Part shown: positions 59,901 to 64,000 of the stretch, piece after piece
Numbering within the stretch: the stretch's first letter is position 1
Layout: the number at the start of each line of letters is the position of its first letter
DNA from: Gyromitra esculenta
Lineage: Eukaryota > Ascomycota > Pezizomycetes > Pezizales > Discinaceae
NCBI GenBank assembly: GCA_038503075.1
Contig: JBCAML010000002.1
Span: 1,240,001 to 1,304,000, forward strand
Reading direction: 5' to 3'
Length of the DNA: 64,000 nucleotides
Notes under the pieces: generated by a model
Told to the model about the DNA's origin: nothing
Databases searched by the model: none
Seen by the model: the letters and a program-made list of their open reading frames with translations, nothing else
Program-made: the position numbers and the translations under genes

Positions 59901-60227
59901 TTGAGTAAGGGGAGTTTAGGTGGATCTTTGGACCATGATGATTGGGCGTTTGCAGTAATGAAAACTTTGCGAGCGGTGATGATGGCAGAGAAACTGGTGC
60001 CTCCGGGAGAGGTGTGGGATGTTACTATAGACAAGGTCTTTGAGAAAAAAGAGGGTGAGCAAGGCGAGGTAAAGGTAGAGGGAAAAGTTAGGGTTAGGGC
60101 CTGCGTAGTGGGAGATGTCAAGAAACGATTCCAAGAAGTTAGATTTGGAAGTGGAATGTTTGCAGACCATAGCCCAAAGTGTTATGAAGTGGCGCTAGAT
60201 GCTTTGAGGAGAGGGGTGGAAGGATAA
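56997..60227 (+). CDS. Class 3 lipase, large diacylglycerol-lipase-like
   Basis: Three exons (56997-57317, 57374-57936, 58001-60227) give 1036 residues. The alpha/beta-hydrolase domain is in the C-terminal third: VVVTCRGTLGLEDVLTDL (oxyanion region), TGHSLGGG with nucleophile Ser817, CYAFGTPAC, VHGHDVVP with Asp890, and ADHSPKCYEVAL with the likely catalytic His1018. This is the Lipase_3 order. The N-terminal third has hydrophobic helices (VASLVSLFSK, LTQLLLSAGFEISSTTL), which may associate with membrane. The middle (about 340-630) is a long charged then Ser/Pro-rich disordered linker (EKKRQKERDQEKRKEKKLKR), probably regulatory. No signal peptide. It resembles fungal sn-1-specific diacylglycerol lipase proteins; the substrate is inferred. 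An alternative start is Met3 (57003). Confidence 0.85.
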
Positions 60228-62377
60228 TTTATATACGGCATATAATTTAGTGCGTGAATGATAGACGTGACAGGACCGTCTATACATCCCAAACGCAGGT
60301 ATGAATTATAGCAGGATTGGGCATAGGAGTATTGATTTGGGATATATATTGTGTAGTATTAGATCGTTTCTTTCCTCTAGATATCACATTACGAATACAT
60401 ATAAGTTCGAATATACAAACGTTGACCTGAATTAGGCTCAACCTCACATGAATGCTTACTACGAAAACAACCCTGGAAAGTTTTCACGATACTGGTATTA
60501 TTCAATCCCGAAGAGTTAAGGTTACAAATATGTTTCATAGACAACCCAGAAAAAGAATGTCCAAGTATATGTAGTTTGTCGGATGCTGACAATCCTAAAA
60601 TCAAATACCCCATACTCCCGCGACCCCTCAATTATTAGGTCCAACAGTTGCATTTTTTTCAAAGAACAAAGAACCTGCGAATGGAGAGGTTTGTTCCGTA
60701 TTAAACTCAATTAAGCTTTCTTGAACTAACGTGATTACGTATGATACGAATATCTACATGTACTTTCGCAACTTTCAAGTGAACCTATACGCAACGTATT
60801 AAGACGTGGTGGGATAATGTTTCGAGAAAAAATAATTTAATCCTAGGCTAGACACTGTGAAAATCAAATTTTTTTAAGAAACTAGAGTTTACTTTTTTTG
60901 AGCAAGCTAAACGCCACGAGTCAATAATTCCTCAGTTTTCAACTCCAGATAGTATATGTATACGGTAGAAACTCCAGCAAACTAGGTATCTAATTAACAA
61001 ATTTCCCCTGGGAGAGGGTCTATGATCTACAAGCAGAGAAGGGCGGAATTCGAGCAAGTGCCCATATTCTGCTAAAATAGCGCCGATTATCTACAATCTC
61101 TGCACAGTTTCTCTCAAACTGAATGGGTGATTGCGCCACCGAACCTCTAAGATAATCATGGATATCAATCATTCGAACATCCTCGGTCAGATTTCTTGAC
61201 AGGCAGTAATTATGATGATCCTGCGCTGAATACTGGCTTCCATCTTGGGTGAGTGAAGCGAGTTTGCAAGATAAGCTGCAAGCACCATTCTGATCCATTG
61301 TAATTTTTCGGTTTGTTTGTTTTCGCAATATCCAGTGCCTCTGTATACCAGTTTTAAATCTTCTGATCCACGAAAACTTTCGGGCAAAAGAGATCTACTA
61401 AGTGTTAGAGTAGTAAGTTTATTATAGAGCTATAACAGGAATGATTAAAGATCCAAGGATTACTTACCTAGAGATACAAGTCATGCATAGAGAAACATCC
61501 AGAAGCACGCACAGGGAGGAGCTTGATATTTGTACCGATTGTCCCCAGTCAAGGTACACAGTACTTGAGCTTGAAACCAGAAACTCTTTTAGAGTAATCA
61601 AGTTCCGGTTGATTGTATACGAGCTGAGAACTAATATTCAAGTCGAATCACTTACACGGTTAGCTAAACCCTACACGTACGCTGGTTTATATCCAGAACT
61701 GACCTATGAGCACAAATTAATTAAGATAGACTATTTTGATAGTCTATTATGATCGTTAAAATTTAGCCTTTAGTAAAACTACCACATTCTACAAGGAATC
61801 ACTATCACATCGCTCGACCTCATGTTCAGATCCATTGATGTCAAATTGCCACACGTCCTAACTAAGCGAAGAGAGTAGCAATCGATTCCTGCTGAGTCAT
61901 ACTCATACAAGAAATCCGAGGTGATTCTTCCTAAAAAGGTACTATGCTATGTTAGTGGTGGTCCTTAAATATGAACGAAGGGGCTTAATTTCAATCAAAG
62001 GCGCTCTGGCTAAGTAGTTTATGACGACAGTCTCTAAAACTATACCCCAGTCCATTTAGTACCGTAAACTTCAAGCCAAACAAGAAGAAAAACAAGCTGA
62101 ATAGTATTGGTAAGAATAAAGCCCATACTGAAGGTAGGTTTGGCATTCTCAAACCCTTATAAATTTTATGCCACTTCAACATTTAGCAGTAGTACCATAG
62201 TCTATAGGTTGAATGTACCTATTGAATAAATAAACAAATAAAACTTAGCAGTACATTTAAATATCAATGCCGTATTTTTGAAGACTCGGAAGCTCTATCG
62301 AGGGTTCTTTCTATCTGAAAAGAGCCTATACCTACATATATATCTTTCATGAGTATTTTATAGTAGCCTTTCTGCAT
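60228..62377. other. 2.1-kb spacer
   Basis: No supported gene. Frames at 61020-61328 (-) and 61441-61752 (+, 103 codons) have no recognisable domain and no splice partners. Confidence 0.4.
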
Positions 62378-64000
62378 TTACGCCTTCCTTAACGCCAACG
62401 CCTTTTTTGCCCATCCAATACCTCCGCCCTCTCGCTCCAAGATTTCGTCCAGACTTAGTTTACCATCGTTGCAAATCCTACCAATGAGGCCAATATTTCG
62501 AGTGCTGGGGATCCTCAATACCTCCCTCTCAACCACGTAGCCGACATCTTCTGCAATAGATGCAACCCATTCTACAAGTGAAGCATATTCACTACTGACA
62601 GTTCCGACTCTTGTAACCTTTTCGATCTTTCCAATATGATTTTCGATTGCAGATACAGTTTTGGTGGATTTGTGCCTGTGCTTATATCCCGAGAGATTGT
62701 GTGAGCAGCATGGAATAATTAAGAATTGTGAGTTTGCAACTTTAGCGAGAATTGGTGTCCATCCGGTTAATTCGTCAGCGTGGTTGGAAATGATAAATGT
62801 TCCCTTGCGAAATATTCCGTTATGAATGCCTGGTATGCTGCCTCCTTCACCCAAGACGCTGCTTTCTGCAAAAGCTTTCTCTTGTCCTAGCACCTCTATT
62901 TCCTCAAAATCTCCTACCTTCTCCATCTCGTCTATCAGCATCCACGGTATTAAAACCATCTGATACAGATTTTGCTGAGTCTCTTCATCAAACGTAGACC
63001 AAGTCATCCTCTCCCTCGCGTCAAACCCGTACCCCTTATATCCCTCTTTCAACAAAATATCCACCAACACCCCATTTCCGCATCCGATATCAACAAATCC
63101 TGGGAATCCCACGTTCCCATTTACTAGGCTATTCTTTAGGCCATACATATCATCCCAAAGCTCAATTAAAAATGCTGCAATCAGGATATCCTCAAAGACG
63201 TGCTTCTTCGGATCAGTCTTCTCAACCCAATTTTCCATCAGTCGTGACGCATGACGAAGCCGCAATTTCAAGTAAGTATCTTGATAACGTTCTCTTGGTA
63301 TGATGAGATCGTGGTGGACTCGCTTTTCATAGCCGTTAACATTTCCATTCCCAACTTTGATGATTCGTTCCATTAATCGAAGAGCTGTTCGTTCAAGTCG
63401 CGTAGTCAAAGTCGCTGAAGGTTCGAAAAGCAGATAATGTATTGACAATTTTTTCTGTTCTTCAACTGTGAGAAGTAGATTTTCTTCATGTAGAAAAGCT
63501 ACAGCCTTGACAGCAGGAAGGTAATATGGTAGTTCTTCAGCAGAGGAGGCATGCGCTAAATATACGACGAGCGACTTCTTCTTCCAGAGAGTCTCAGGTG
63601 TCCGATCTTCATCGAAGAAAATACATGTTTGATTTGCAGCCTTATCGCGTTCTGGATTTCGAGGTACAAACTTCCGTACCAGTGTCCGAGTGGGCGAGAA
63701 CCCCCGCATTTCGATATTATGGGTTAGGGTATCAGTTTGTAATTTGCTACTAGTACCGCCGTGTAAATCACAAGGAGCAAGGTCTTCAATGAGATTACTA
63801 TCAGAAGTAAGGCTATCAGATAAGATATCTGCTCGCAGGACCCAAGAAGTATTGTAGTTTGGATTCAATATCATCTCATGCATCGTTTCCAGAAAGATCT
63901 GAGCTGGAAAAGGGCAGGGTCTTTCGAGGACAGGCTTCCACAATATTTCGCGGCGATTACGGCTATCATAATGACGTAGGCTTGGATAAGGATAGGACAT
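62378..64000 (-). CDS. TRM44: tRNA (uracil-2'-O-)-methyltransferase TRM44, 5' end at window edge
   Basis: Open for 540 codons to the window edge; the Met codon is the last three bases, so the true start may lie outside. The N-terminal region (WKPVLERPCPFPAQIF, SWVLRADILSDS) matches Trm44 starts, so little is likely missing. The Rossmann methyltransferase core has FVDIGCGNGVLVDILLKEG (SAM-binding motif I), GYGFDARERMTW, then HADELTGWTPILA, IPCCSHNL and a C-terminal IGRICNDGKL. Trm44 methylates U44 in tRNA-Ser in the cytoplasm, using S-adenosylmethionine. No intron is needed in the visible part. Confidence 0.9.
   Translation of the reverse strand: MSYPYPSLRHYDSRNRREILWKPVLERPCPFPAQIFLETMHEMILNPNYNTSWVLRADILSDSLTSDSNLIEDLAPCDLHGGTSSKLQTDTLTHNIEMRGFSPTRTLVRKFVPRNPERDKAANQTCIFFDEDRTPETLWKKKSLVVYLAHASSAEELPYYLPAVKAVAFLHEENLLLTVEEQKKLSIHYLLFEPSATLTTRLERTALRLMERIIKVGNGNVNGYEKRVHHDLIIPRERYQDTYLKLRLRHASRLMENWVEKTDPKKHVFEDILIAAFLIELWDDMYGLKNSLVNGNVGFPGFVDIGCGNGVLVDILLKEGYKGYGFDARERMTWSTFDEETQQNLYQMVLIPWMLIDEMEKVGDFEEIEVLGQEKAFAESSVLGEGGSIPGIHNGIFRKGTFIISNHADELTGWTPILAKVANSQFLIIPCCSHNLSGYKHRHKSTKTVSAIENHIGKIEKVTRVGTVSSEYASLVEWVASIAEDVGYVVEREVLRIPSTRNIGLIGRICNDGKLSLDEILEREGGGIGWAKKALALRKA

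Noticed and set aside
61441..61752. 103-codon + strand frame before TRM44
   Set aside because: No domain, AT-rich, no splice partner; cannot be supported.

Overview
The window is nuclear DNA from a filamentous ascomycete (Pezizomycotina). The evidence is many short introns (about 50-100 nt) with GTATGT/GTAAGT-type donors, CTAAC/CTAAT branch sites and TAG/CAG acceptors, an HDEL-terminated ER chaperone, a CFEM/GPI-type cell-surface protein, and single-copy housekeeping genes with clear fungal orthologues. The gene-poor, AT-rich spacers and the intron-rich housekeeping genes would suit an early-diverging lineage such as Pezizomycetes or Orbiliomycetes, but that placement is inference. All families were recognised from memory of conserved motifs; no database search was possible.

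Layout. Positions 1-34,000 are gene-rich: an Spd1/Dif1-type ribonucleotide reductase inhibitor (635-1168, -), the ER Hsp70 LHS1 (3086-6085, +), a multi-exon C2H2-like protein (6487-8532, +), cysteinyl-tRNA synthetase (9226-12072, -), a DUF4484/LCHN-type DENN protein (12623-14581, +), the SSU-processome HEAT protein UTP10 (17889-23486, -), an RRN10-like UAF subunit (23972-24687, +), a sugar transporter (25432-27326, +), the 60S export adaptor NMD3 (28005-29758, -), an EF-hand-like protein (30226-30948, +), LSM3 (31274-31770, -) and PRP19 (32024-33725, +).

Positions 34,000-64,000 are much sparser. They hold a RING protein with two SUMO-interacting motifs (37342-38810, +), a CFEM protein (44623-45394, +), an orphan three-exon gene (47102-48211, +), an RWD-PARP protein (49873-51474, -), a second orphan (53632-55160, +), a class 3 lipase (56997-60227, +) and the 5'-edge-truncated tRNA methyltransferase TRM44 (62378-64000, -). 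The spacers contain tRNA-like Pol III elements, a probable Tc1/mariner-type MITE with 54-bp terminal inverted repeats (56151-56618), another inverted-repeat pair (45858-46132), hairpins and microsatellites.

How the genes fit together. Four divergent pairs share short intergenic regions: CRS1/DENN, UTP10/RRN10-like, NMD3/EF-hand and LSM3/PRP19. Two pairs join genes of one process: UTP10 with RRN10-like (rRNA transcription and early processing) and LSM3 with PRP19 (splicing). UTP10, RRN10-like, NMD3, CRS1 and TRM44 all serve translation capacity, but the last four are ordinary dispersed housekeeping genes. I see no secondary-metabolite cluster, CRISPR array, rRNA gene or intact canonical tRNA. 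The least explained content is the two orphan multi-exon genes, the C2H2-like gene and the repeat-bearing spacers.
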